64,000 nt of DNA. Origin: Actinoplanes italicus. Its GTDB lineage: Bacteria > Actinomycetota > Actinomycetes > Mycobacteriales > Micromonosporaceae. The stretch lies in assembly GCF_003001815.1 (NCBI RefSeq), contig NZ_PVMZ01000013.1, forward strand, positions 62,001 to 126,000. The letters are read 5' to 3'. The translations under genes and the position numbers were made by a program. Positions 7,853 to 15,767 of this stretch are shown piece after piece. Position 1 is the first letter of the stretch, and every line of letters starts with the position of its first letter. Below the pieces are notes generated by a model. It searched no databases and was not told where the DNA came from. It saw nothing but the letters and a program-made list of their open reading frames with translations.

Positions 7853-9625
7853 GTGGACAGTCCCCGCAGGCGCCGACGCCTGACCCGCATCCTCGCCGCC
7901 ACCACCCTCGCCCTCGGCGTCGGCGGATTCGGCGTCGCCCAGGTAGTCACCGGCCCCGACGCGTTCGCCGCACCGCCCGGCGAGAAGGACGTCACCGCGG
8001 TCATGTTCGAGTGGTCGTTCAACTCGATCGCCCGCGAGTGCACCAACACCCTCGGCCGGCTCGGCTACGGATACGTGCAGGTCTCGCCGCCGCAGGAGCA
8101 CATCCAGGGCAGCCAGTGGTGGACCTCCTACCAGCCGGTTTCGTACCAGATCTCCGGCCGTCTCGGCAACCGCGCCCAGTTCACCAGCATGGTCAACGCC
8201 TGTCACGCGGCCGGCGTCAAGGTCGTCGTCGACACGGTCATCAACCACATGTCGGCGGGCTCCGGCACCGGCACGGGCGGCACCCAGTACTCGAAGTACA
8301 ACTACCCGGGCGTCTACTCCGACCCCGACTTCCACTCCTGCCGTACGGCGATCAACAACTACGCCAACCGCAGCAACGTCCAGGATTGTGAACTGGTCAA
8401 CCTGTCCGACCTGAACACCGGCAGCGACTACGTCCGCGGCAAGATCGCCGGCTACATGAACGACCTGTCGTCGCTCGGCGTCGACGGCTTCCGGATCGAC
8501 GCGGCCAAGCACATGTCCGCAGCCGACCTGGCCGGCATCAAGTCGAAGCTGAGCAACACCGGCGCCTACTGGAAGCAGGAAGTGATCTTCGGCGCCGGTG
8601 AGGCCGTCCAGCCGACCGAGTACACCGGCACCGGCGACGTGCAGGAGTTCCGGTTCGCCCGCGATCTCAAGCGCGTCTTCCTCAACGAGAACCTCGCCTA
8701 CCTGTCGAACTTCGGCGCCTCCTGGGGCTACCTGCCCAGCAACCAGGCCGCCACGTTCGTCGACAACCACGACACCGAGCGCGGCGGCGACACCCTCAGC
8801 TACAAGAACGGCTCCGCCTACACGCTCGCTCAGGTCTTCACGCTGGCCTGGCCGTACGGCGCCCCCGACGTCAACTCCGGCTACGAGTTCAGCAACCACG
8901 ACGCCGGGCCGCCGAACAACGGCGCCGTCAACGCCTGCTACGCCGACGGCTGGAAGTGCCAGCACGCGTGGCGCCAGATCGGCAACATGGTCGGCTTCCG
9001 CAACGCCACCCGCGGCACCGCGGTGACCAACTGGTGGTCCAACGGCGCCGACCAGATCGCCTTCAGCCGTGGCAACAAGGGCTACGTCGCGATCAACCAC
9101 GAGGGCAGCAGCCTGACCCGCACCTTCCAGACCTCGCTGCCGGCCGGCACCTACTGCGACGTCCAGCACGGCGACCCCACGGCGAACGGCGGATGCTCCG
9201 GTACGACCTACGCGGTCAACTCCGCGGGCCAGTTCACCGCCACCATCCCGGCCGGTGAGGCGGTCGCCCTCTACGTCGGCGCCAGCGGCAGCAACCCGAC
9301 CACGCCGACCTCCCCGGCACCGTCCAACCCGGCCACGGCCGGTGCCGGCTTCAACGTCACCGCGACGACCACGCTCGGACAGAACATCTTCGTCGTCGGC
9401 AACCAGGCGGCGCTCGGCAACTGGGCCCCGGCCGGCGCGGTCGCGCTGTCGGCCGCGAGCTACCCGGTGTGGAAGGGCACGGTCTCGCTGCCCGCGGGCA
9501 CCGCGTTCGAGTACAAGTACATCCGCAAGAACACCGACGGCAGCGTCACCTGGGAGTCCGGCGCGAACCGCACCGCCACGGTCCCGGCCAGCGGCCAGGC
9601 CACGCTGAACGACACCTGGCGCTGA
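7853..9625 (+). CDS. Secreted alpha-amylase (GH13) with C-terminal CBM20
   Basis: A 590-residue starch hydrolase. After a basic head ([10 protein letters not shown]) and a signal peptide ending near DAFAAPP comes a GH13 barrel with nucleophile [10 protein letters not shown] (Asp near 217), acid/base GAGEAVQ (Glu near 250) and [10 protein letters not shown] (Asp near 307). A Pro/Thr-rich linker near 485 leads to a starch-binding CBM20 in the last 95 residues ([28 protein letters not shown]). GTG 7853 is chosen because GGAGG lies 5 nt upstream. It should act outside the cell on starch and is probably induced by maltodextrins through the upstream operators. Confidence 0.93.
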   Translation: MDSPRRRRRLTRILAATTLALGVGGFGVAQVVTGPDAFAAPPGEKDVTAVMFEWSFNSIARECTNTLGRLGYGYVQVSPPQEHIQGSQWWTSYQPVSYQISGRLGNRAQFTSMVNACHAAGVKVVVDTVINHMSAGSGTGTGGTQYSKYNYPGVYSDPDFHSCRTAINNYANRSNVQDCELVNLSDLNTGSDYVRGKIAGYMNDLSSLGVDGFRIDAAKHMSAADLAGIKSKLSNTGAYWKQEVIFGAGEAVQPTEYTGTGDVQEFRFARDLKRVFLNENLAYLSNFGASWGYLPSNQAATFVDNHDTERGGDTLSYKNGSAYTLAQVFTLAWPYGAPDVNSGYEFSNHDAGPPNNGAVNACYADGWKCQHAWRQIGNMVGFRNATRGTAVTNWWSNGADQIAFSRGNKGYVAINHEGSSLTRTFQTSLPAGTYCDVQHGDPTANGGCSGTTYAVNSAGQFTATIPAGEAVALYVGASGSNPTTPTSPAPSNPATAGAGFNVTATTTLGQNIFVVGNQAALGNWAPAGAVALSAASYPVWKGTVSLPAGTAFEYKYIRKNTDGSVTWESGANRTATVPASGQATLNDTWR

Positions 9626-9641
9626 CCCTTCCGCGCACCAC

Positions 9642-9673
9642 GGCCCGGTCATCCTCGCGAGGATGACCGGGCC
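9642..9673. terminator. Perfect 32-bp palindrome after the amylase gene
   Basis: GGCCCGGTCATCCTCG (9642-9657) is followed at once by its exact reverse complement (9658-9673). It lies 16 bases after the amylase stop and should fold as a strong hairpin, but has no T-run. Most likely a transcription stop. Confidence 0.65.
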
Positions 9674-9712
9674 GATCGCGTTCGGGTGGCGCGCCGCGGC
9701 CAGAATCAGGGG

Positions 9713-10432
9713 GTGAAAAACGATCTCGGCCGCCGGCTGGCGTACACCGCACTGTTCCTGACGCCCGGGATCTTCGCCGCCGTCGCCTCCGTCCGCGCCT
9801 GGTCCGTCTGGCTCGTGGCGTTGCTCGTGGCGGTGGCGCTGCTGATCTACAGCCTGGTGCGCCCGTCCCAGGCCCGCCCGGCGGCCGGACGATCACGGTG
9901 GAGCGCCGTGGTAGCCGTAGCGCTTCCGCTGGCGGTGGCCGTGTTCGGCGTGGCGGGCTTCTTCGCGGCCCGGCTCGTCGCCCTCGACCTGTGGGGCGAG
10001 CCCGAGACCGTCCGCGTCGACAGCGTCGAACGTGCCCACCGTGTCCGCGGCGACGAGCAGGTCAGCGAATCCTGTTACCGCCTGACCCACCCGGACGGCA
10101 CCCCCGTCACCGGCCGGATCTGCCGCGACACCGACGAGTTCGCCACCGGGGCGACGATCACGGTGCTGGCCGACCCGGCCGGTTGGGTGGCCCCGGAGAC
10201 CCCCGACCGCGTGTCCGGCCTCCGTCTGGCCCTGCCGCGCGGCCTGGCCCTGGGCGCGTTCGCCGTCATCGTCGTGGCCGGCCTCACCACCGGCGGAACC
10301 ACCCGCCGTTCAGCGCCCCCGGCCCGCCGAGGCCGCACCCCTACCGGGCCCGCCGCCCCGCGCCGCCGGACAGCCACCCCGCCCCGCCGGACCGCCGCCG
10401 CCCCTCGTCGCCGCCCGACACCGCGCCGCTAG
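9713..10432 (+). CDS. Membrane protein of unknown function with Arg/Pro-rich tail
   Basis: About 239 residues from GTG 9713, which is preceded by AGGGG. Two hydrophobic segments near the N-terminus (AYTALFLTPGIFAAVASV and WLVALLVAVALLIYSLV), a third (VAVALPLAVAVFGVAGFFAA), an extracytoplasmic part of about 80 residues with the cysteines SCYRLTH and GRICRDT, then a last helix (ALGAFAVIVVAGL) and a 50-residue tail of Arg, Pro, Thr and Ala. The domain between the helices recalls DUF3592-type proteins, but this is not certain. The tail may reflect 3'-end extension into repeat-rich DNA, since an array begins 33 bases on. Confidence 0.6.
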   Translation: MKNDLGRRLAYTALFLTPGIFAAVASVRAWSVWLVALLVAVALLIYSLVRPSQARPAAGRSRWSAVVAVALPLAVAVFGVAGFFAARLVALDLWGEPETVRVDSVERAHRVRGDEQVSESCYRLTHPDGTPVTGRICRDTDEFATGATITVLADPAGWVAPETPDRVSGLRLALPRGLALGAFAVIVVAGLTTGGTTRRSAPPARRGRTPTGPAAPRRRTATPPRRTAAAPRRRPTPRR

Positions 10433-10464
10433 AGCTCTCGAAGTCGGGGTCTGTGCCGGGCTGC

Positions 10465-10823
10465 TTGATCGTCCAGCCGTGGCCGGTGAACCTTTCCCGG
10501 GCTGCTTGATCGTCCAGCCGTGCCCGGTGAACCTTTCCCGGGCTGCTTGATCGTCCAGCCGTGGCCGGTGAACCTTTCCCGGGCTGTTGATCGTCCAGCC
10601 GTGGCCGGTGAACCCTTCCCCAGGCCGCTTGATCGTCCAGCCGTGGGCGGTGAACCTTTCCCGGGCTGTTGATCGTCCAGCCGTGCCCGGCGAACCCTTC
10701 CCCAGGCCGCTTGATCGCCCAGCCGTGGGCGGTGAACCCTTTACCGGGCCGGAGGCAGCGATATCCCGGAGCCCGGCTCTGAAAACGGCCGTAGTTGATC
10801 GTCCAGCACCGGGTCGCGGCGGT
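10465..10823. repeat. Array of seven 40-42 bp tandem repeats plus one outlying half copy
   Basis: Units begin with TTGATCGTCCAGCCGTG at 10465, 10506, 10547, 10587, 10629, 10669 and 10711, with lengths 41, 41, 40, 42, 40 and 42. Each has a variable middle (GGCCGG, GCCCGG or GGGCGG) and ends in GGTGAACCTTTCCC plus GGGCTG(C) or AGGCCGC. A lone TTGATCGTCCAGC copy occurs near 10795. Copies abut without spacers, so this is not CRISPR, and the unit length is not a multiple of three, so it is not coding. Confidence 0.9.
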
Positions 10824-10978
10824 AACCGACCCCCACGACTCCGGAGCCCACGACCGTGACGCCAGGCCATCAGCCGACCGAGCGCCGCCGACGGCTCAGA
10901 CGGATGCGGCTGACGGGCGGGTTCGAGCGCGCCGGTCGTGTCTCAGCAGTGGATTCCAGCTGCCAAAGGGTGGCAGTG

Positions 10979-11205
10979 GGATCCCGGCTGGGTTGAAGAG
11001 CGCCGCCTGATGCGGTGCCTGGGAGAGCGTTGTCGTGGAGTGGTGGGGCCGGTGCTGCGGAGGCGCGGTCGCACGTAACTGCTGTGCGCGACCTTGCCGG
11101 CGCGGCGGCGACGGTGGGCGTCCACGGCTTCGCTGTGTGACCGGACTGTCGTTGCCGGCGGCGTCGGGAGCACCCGCGAAGCCCGTGCGTGTGTCCCGCG
11201 CTTGC
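10979..11205. repeat. Dispersed intergenic repeat, copy A
   Basis: The core at about 11033-11195 (GGTGCTGCGG, CTGCTGTGCGCGAC, GCGACGGTGGGCGTCCA, GGGAGCACCCGCGAA) is clearly similar, roughly 80% by eye, to 58520-58680 in the same orientation. Between 10824 and 11420 I see no credible gene; open frames there are GC-rich shadows. Confidence 0.75.
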
Positions 11206-11420
11206 GGGCGGGCGGGTGGCGGAGGTGCGCGGAACCGTCTGTCGCGGTCGTTGGGCGGCACGGGATTGCGTGGAGCCGCGGGCAGCGGGTGGGTGGCGAA
11301 GCGGGCGGGTCTGAGAGCGCCGCTGTCGGGCCTGGCACGACCGTCCGCGACCGGTGGCCGGCGAATTGCCGGAAGACCCTGACCTGTGGAGACCGGCCTC
11401 GACAACGCGATCCGGTTGCT

Positions 11421-11580
11421 CGGCCGGGCGTGCGGTGCCCGGGAGGCAGGAGGGTTCGGTTGTCCGGCCGGGCGTGCGGTGCCCGGGAGGCAGGAGGGTT
11501 CGGTTGTCCGGCCGGGCGTGCGGTGCCGGGGGCGGGACGGGTCGGTTGCCCGGCCGGGCGTGCGGTGCCGGGGGATGGCA
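11421..11580. repeat. Tandem repeat with 44-bp period, about 3.6 copies
   Basis: Units start with CGGCCGGGCGTGCGGTGC at 11421, 11465, 11509 and 11551 (periods 44, 44, 42). The first two are nearly identical; the third carries GGGCGGGACGGGTCGG in place of GGAGGCAGGAGGGTTCGG. It lies between copy A and the 3' end of lon. No gene is seen between 11206 and 11666. Confidence 0.85.
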
Positions 11581-11666
11581 GGACGGGGCGCCGGGCTGCG
11601 GTGCTGGCGGGGCGTACGAGGGAATGCTCGTAGGCCCTCAGGAAGCGCCGCAACCCGGCCGCCCGC

Positions 11667-13976
11667 CTAGACCGCCGCGACCGAGTCGGAGGCCACCGGT
11701 TCCAGGGCGGTCTCCAGGATCTCCCGGACGTCGGAGACGATGTGTACGGTCAGCGCCTCCAGCACGTCGGCCGGGACCTCGTCGAGGTCGGGCTCGTTGC
11801 GCTTGGGCAGGAAGACCTCGGTGAGGCCGGCGCGCTGGGCGGCGAGCAGCTTCTGCTTCACGCCGCCGATCGGCAGCACCCGGCCGGTCAGCGACACCTC
11901 ACCGGTCATGCCGACCTCGGCCCGCACGCTGCGGCCGACCAGCAGCGACACCAGCGCCGTCGTCATCGTCACTCCGGCCGACGGACCGTCCTTCGGCACC
12001 GCCCCGGCCGGTACGTGCAGGTGGATCGGGTGGTCGAGCTGTTCGGGCGAGATGCCGAGCTCACCCGCGTGCGCCCGCACGTAGGAGAGGGCGATCTGCG
12101 CCGACTCCTTCATGACGTCGCCGAGCTGGCCGGTCACCGACAGGCCGCCGGAACTGCCGGGCAGCAGCGACGCCTCGATGTATAGCACGTCACCGCCCAT
12201 CCCGGTGACGGCCAGGCCGGTCGACACACCCGGAACCGCGGTGCGCTCGGCGGACTCCGGCTCGAACCGTGGCCGCCCGATCAGGTCCCTCAGATCGCCC
12301 GCGTCCACGGTGGCCGGCAGACTCTTCAGCGACACCTTGCGGAACGCCTTGGCCAGCAGGCGCTCGAATGAGCGTACGCCGGCCTCCCGGGTGTAGTTGG
12401 CGGCGATCTCGCGCAGAGCGTCCTCGGTGACCGTCACCTCGTCCGGGGAGAGGGCGGCCCGTTCCAGCTGCCGGGGGATGAGGAAGTCGCGGGCGATGGC
12501 CACCTTGTCCGTCTCGGTGTAGCCGTCGATCGCGATGAGCTCCATCCGGTCGAACAGCGCCTGCGGGATCGTCTCCAGCACGTTCGCCGTGGCGATGAAC
12601 AGCACGTCCGACAGGTCCAGGTCGAGGTCCAGGTAGTGGTCGCGGAACGTGTGGTTCTGCGCCGGGTCGAGCACCTCGAGCAGCGCCGCCGCCGGGTCGC
12701 CGCGGTAGTCGCTGCCGACCTTGTCCACCTCGTCGAGCAGCACGACGGGGTTCATCGACCCGGACTCGCGGATGGCCCGCACGATCCGGCCGGGCAGCGC
12801 GCCGACGTACGTCCGCCGGTGGCCTCTGATCTCCGCCTCGTCACGCACGCCGCCCAGGGCGACCCGGACGAACTTCCGGCCGAGGGTACGGGCGACCGAC
12901 TCGCCCAGCGAGGTCTTGCCGACTCCGGGCGGGCCGGCCAGCAGGATCACGGCGCCCGATCCACGGCCGCCGACGGTCTCCAACCCGCGGGACTCGCGGC
13001 GGGCACGCACGCCCAGATACTCGACGATGCGTTCCTTCACCTCGTCGAGACCGTGGTGGTCGGCGTCGAGGACAGCGCGGGCCGCCTCCAGGTCGGTGTT
13101 GTCGGTGGTGCGTTCGTTCCACGGCAGGTCGAGGACGGTGTCGAGCCAGGTGCGGATCCAGCCGGCCTCCGGGTTCTGGTCGCCGGCGCGTTCGAGCTTG
13201 CCGACCTCGCGCAGCGCCGACTCACGCACCGCCTCGGGCAGGTCGGCGGCCTCGACACGGGCACGGTAGTCGTCGGTGCCGTCGGCCTCGCCCTCGCCGA
13301 GCTCCTTGCGGATCGCCTTGAGCTGCTCGCGCAGCAGGTACTCGCGGTTGCGCTTCTCGACGCTCTCGCGGACGTCCTTCTCGATGGTGTCGCTGACCTC
13401 GGACTCGGCAAGGAAGTCGCGGGTCCACTCGATCAGCAGCCGCAGCCGGGCCTCGACGTCGGGCGTCTCCAGCAGTTCGCGCTTGCGGTCGTTGGACAGG
13501 TACGACGCCCAGCCGGCGGTGTCGGCCAGGTCACTGGGGTCGTCGATGGCGCTGACCGAGTCGATGACCTGCCACGCCTCGCGACGTTGCAGCACCGACA
13601 CGACCAGCTGCTTGTATTCGGCGGCGAGCTCACGGGCGTGCTCGCTCGCCGGTCCGGCGGGCTCGGGTTCGGCCTCGACCCACAGCGCCGCGCCGGGTCC
13701 GGTCACGCCGCTGCCGATTTTGGCCCGGGACCGGGTCCGCAGCACGGCCGCGGCGGATCCGCCGCGGAACTTGCCGACCCGCTCGACGCTGGCCACCACG
13801 CCGTACGCGGCGTACCGGTTGTCGAGTCGCGGTGCGATCAGCAGCTCGGAGCCGGCCGAGGTGCGGGCCGCGTCCACGGCGGCCTGGGCGGCCTCGTCGA
13901 GTTCGACGGGGACGACCATGCCCGGAAGCAGGACGATGTCGTCAAGGAACAGCACGGGGAGTTGCTTGCTGGCCAC
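11667..13976 (-). CDS. lon: ATP-dependent protease Lon
   Basis: A 769-residue protein of usual Lon length that degrades misfolded and regulatory proteins in the cytoplasm. The N-terminal substrate-binding domain starts QLPVLFLDDIVLLPGMVVP. The AAA+ module has Walker A GPPGVGKTS near residue 347 and Walker B PVVLLDEVDK. The C-terminal protease domain has the catalytic serine in KDGPSAGVTM near 666 and the later lysine in PIGGVKQKLLAA. GTG 13976 is the start: GGAGG lies 5 nt upstream, and the frame open further upstream belongs to the shadow of the divergent gene. A HAIR-like operator overlaps the leader. Confidence 0.95.
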   Translation of the reverse strand: MASKQLPVLFLDDIVLLPGMVVPVELDEAAQAAVDAARTSAGSELLIAPRLDNRYAAYGVVASVERVGKFRGGSAAAVLRTRSRAKIGSGVTGPGAALWVEAEPEPAGPASEHARELAAEYKQLVVSVLQRREAWQVIDSVSAIDDPSDLADTAGWASYLSNDRKRELLETPDVEARLRLLIEWTRDFLAESEVSDTIEKDVRESVEKRNREYLLREQLKAIRKELGEGEADGTDDYRARVEAADLPEAVRESALREVGKLERAGDQNPEAGWIRTWLDTVLDLPWNERTTDNTDLEAARAVLDADHHGLDEVKERIVEYLGVRARRESRGLETVGGRGSGAVILLAGPPGVGKTSLGESVARTLGRKFVRVALGGVRDEAEIRGHRRTYVGALPGRIVRAIRESGSMNPVVLLDEVDKVGSDYRGDPAAALLEVLDPAQNHTFRDHYLDLDLDLSDVLFIATANVLETIPQALFDRMELIAIDGYTETDKVAIARDFLIPRQLERAALSPDEVTVTEDALREIAANYTREAGVRSFERLLAKAFRKVSLKSLPATVDAGDLRDLIGRPRFEPESAERTAVPGVSTGLAVTGMGGDVLYIEASLLPGSSGGLSVTGQLGDVMKESAQIALSYVRAHAGELGISPEQLDHPIHLHVPAGAVPKDGPSAGVTMTTALVSLLVGRSVRAEVGMTGEVSLTGRVLPIGGVKQKLLAAQRAGLTEVFLPKRNEPDLDEVPADVLEALTVHIVSDVREILETALEPVASDSVAAV

Positions 13977-13990
13977 GGGTACCTCCGGGA

Positions 13991-14013
13991 AGTTGAGTAC
14001 TCCACGCTCAACT
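13991..14013 (-). promoter_or_regulatory. HAIR-like HspR operator upstream of lon
   Basis: AGTTGAG (13991-13997) and CTCAACT (14007-14013) are perfect inverted arms. Read as TTGAGT-N7-GCTCAA this differs in one base from the HAIR core (CTTGAGT-N7-ACTCAAG) bound by the heat-shock repressor HspR. Repression of lon by HspR is known in Streptomyces. The site is 15 bases before the start codon, where binding would block expression. Confidence 0.7.
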
Positions 14014-14138
14014 GTGGCGGTGTTCCGTCTCTTCCGGCGTTCACTGCCAGCGAACATCACGGCTAATTCCGTTGTACGTCTCGACGACGAGGCTCGATAC
14101 TGTGCGGCTGGCCGCCGGCCGGCAGGGGAGGCGCATGA

Positions 14139-15617
14139 ATGATGCCGGTGAAACGGTCGCAGGACGAGATCCTGCACCGGCTGTACCGAGGGCTGCGGGA
14201 GCGACGGCCACCGCAGGACGTCGTGATCGACCTGGTCGAACTGGGTGCGGAGCGCTGGCTGAGTGCCGCGGCCACCCGCGACATCTACGCGATCATGCGC
14301 CACGAGCTGGCGACCCGGGCCGTATACGGGCCGGACCGGACGTCGATGCCGGGAACGTGGCGGCGTCACCCCGGCCTGACCCGCGCCTACGCGGCAGCCG
14401 AGGCCGCCGTGAACACGGTGGCGGGCACCGCGGGCCTGCCCGCTCCGGAACAGGCCGACCCCGCCGACCCCGCGTCGCTGCGGGCCTGGCTGAGCGTGGC
14501 GCTGCCGCTGCTCGGCCTGCCGGACGAGCAGCCGTGGCCGGCCCGTCCCACGGTCGCGCGCCGGCCGGTCGCGGTGACCTACTGGGGCGGGACCCGTCAC
14601 CGTGTGCCGAAAGCACGCGGCCCGCGCGGCGATCACGGGGGACACGCCGACGCCCGTGACCGGATGGACGCGGCCACCCGCCGGGAACGGCTGCCGGGTG
14701 TGCCGGTGCGGGCCTACCGCCGGGCGGTCCGTGCGGTGCTGCACCTGCAGCAGCGCACCGAGGTCCTGGCGGCCGAACGCGACCGGGAGGCGTCCGTGGC
14801 GTTCGGCAAGTCGCGGCTGGCGTACCTGGTCACCGAGGAGGACTTCGTCGCGTGCCCCGCGACGGCGGCGTTCACCGCCTACTACGTGGCCCGGCTCAAC
14901 CTGCGGACCCGTTTCACCTCCGGCAGCCAGACCCGGCCGATGGACAGCCTGGGTGAGGAGCTGCTGGCGGGGGCGCTGGCGGCCCCGACCTGCCGGCCGG
15001 TGGTGCTGGGCTCGGTGCTGACCCGCTGGCGGATCCTGGACATGCTCGACGACACGCAGGCCGGTGAGCTGATGGGCCGCTACTACGAGCAGCTGGCCGC
15101 GTCGGCGCGGGCGCTGCGCGAGTCCTTCGATCACCACCGCGACCCGACGGTGATGATCACGCGGGTCGGTGACGACTCGTCGTCGTGGAACAGTGCGTCG
15201 CGGGCGTTCAACCAGGCCCGTACCGGGTGGCTGAACCTGACCCGGGGTCTCGGCTACGACGACGTGGTGGAGGCGAGCTGCCCGGGGAAGGTCCCGGCGC
15301 TGGTCGCCTCCGACGTGGCGGCGTGGCACCTGCTGGACGGCGGGAGCCAGCACGTCGACGTCCGTGTGTGGGCGGATCTGCCGCGGCCGTGGGACGTCGT
15401 GCTCGGTGACGACGAGTGCCCCGCCGAACTGGTCCGCGAGACGTGCCGCCGCCACGCGGTGGACCCGGAGGCCGCCGGGTGGACCCAGCCGTACCGGCAG
15501 GACCTGACCGAGCTCCCGGCCCCCGCCCCGGAGCTGGTGCACGGTGTGACGGTCTCCTCGCCGCTGCTGGCCCGGACTCTGCGGCGTGCGGGTGTCTTCT
15601 CCGGGCAGGCGTGTTAA
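14139..15617 (+). CDS. Protein of unknown function, 492 residues
   Basis: I do not recognise a family. The start at 14139 has GGGGAGG 7 nt upstream (a second in-frame ATG follows at once). The protein looks cytoplasmic, with no signal peptide or membrane helix. Its first 120 residues are probably helical (SQDEILHRLYRGLRERR), a basic linker near 150-180 is rich in Arg, Gly and His, and the C-terminal 300 residues look globular, with DEEDFVACPATAAFTAYYVAR-like and SWNSASRAFNQARTGWLNL stretches. Codon use is fully typical. It diverges from lon and converges on the next gene, so context gives no function. Confidence 0.7.
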   Translation: MMPVKRSQDEILHRLYRGLRERRPPQDVVIDLVELGAERWLSAAATRDIYAIMRHELATRAVYGPDRTSMPGTWRRHPGLTRAYAAAEAAVNTVAGTAGLPAPEQADPADPASLRAWLSVALPLLGLPDEQPWPARPTVARRPVAVTYWGGTRHRVPKARGPRGDHGGHADARDRMDAATRRERLPGVPVRAYRRAVRAVLHLQQRTEVLAAERDREASVAFGKSRLAYLVTEEDFVACPATAAFTAYYVARLNLRTRFTSGSQTRPMDSLGEELLAGALAAPTCRPVVLGSVLTRWRILDMLDDTQAGELMGRYYEQLAASARALRESFDHHRDPTVMITRVGDDSSSWNSASRAFNQARTGWLNLTRGLGYDDVVEASCPGKVPALVASDVAAWHLLDGGSQHVDVRVWADLPRPWDVVLGDDECPAELVRETCRRHAVDPEAAGWTQPYRQDLTELPAPAPELVHGVTVSSPLLARTLRRAGVFSGQAC

Positions 15618-15678
15618 TTCGGTTGCGGCAAGTCCCGGCGGTGGGGCAGGCTGCGACGGCACGGCGGTAGCTCAGAGA

Positions 15679-15696
15679 GCCGGAGGAGGCTCCGGC
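15679..15696. terminator. Short hairpin between convergent genes
   Basis: GCCGGAG-GAGG-CTCCGGC forms a perfect 7-bp stem with a 4-base loop in the 150-bp gap between two convergent genes. There is no T-run, so it is a weak terminator candidate. Confidence 0.35.
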
Positions 15697-15767
15697 CCGG
15701 CAGAGCGGGCGGCTCACCGACCTTCCGCCCCGTCCCCGTTTCGACCACGGGTCGTCGTGCGCGCCGG

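Noticed and set aside
7787-9652. 621-codon open frame on the minus strand opposite the amylase gene
   Set aside because: Val/Gly/Arg-rich shadow of a gene with strong GC third positions; no motif and no ribosome site.
10465-10823. CRISPR array
   Set aside because: Units are contiguous without unique spacers and no cas gene is near; the same holds for 26286-26468 and 28601-28768.
12636-14066. 476-codon plus-strand frame opposite lon
   Set aside because: Shadow of lon; composition-driven, no family match.
13977-15662. Upstream extension of the lon frame to 1331 codons
   Set aside because: The extension is the antisense of the 14139-15617 gene; a GTG with GGAGG at 13976 gives the normal Lon length.
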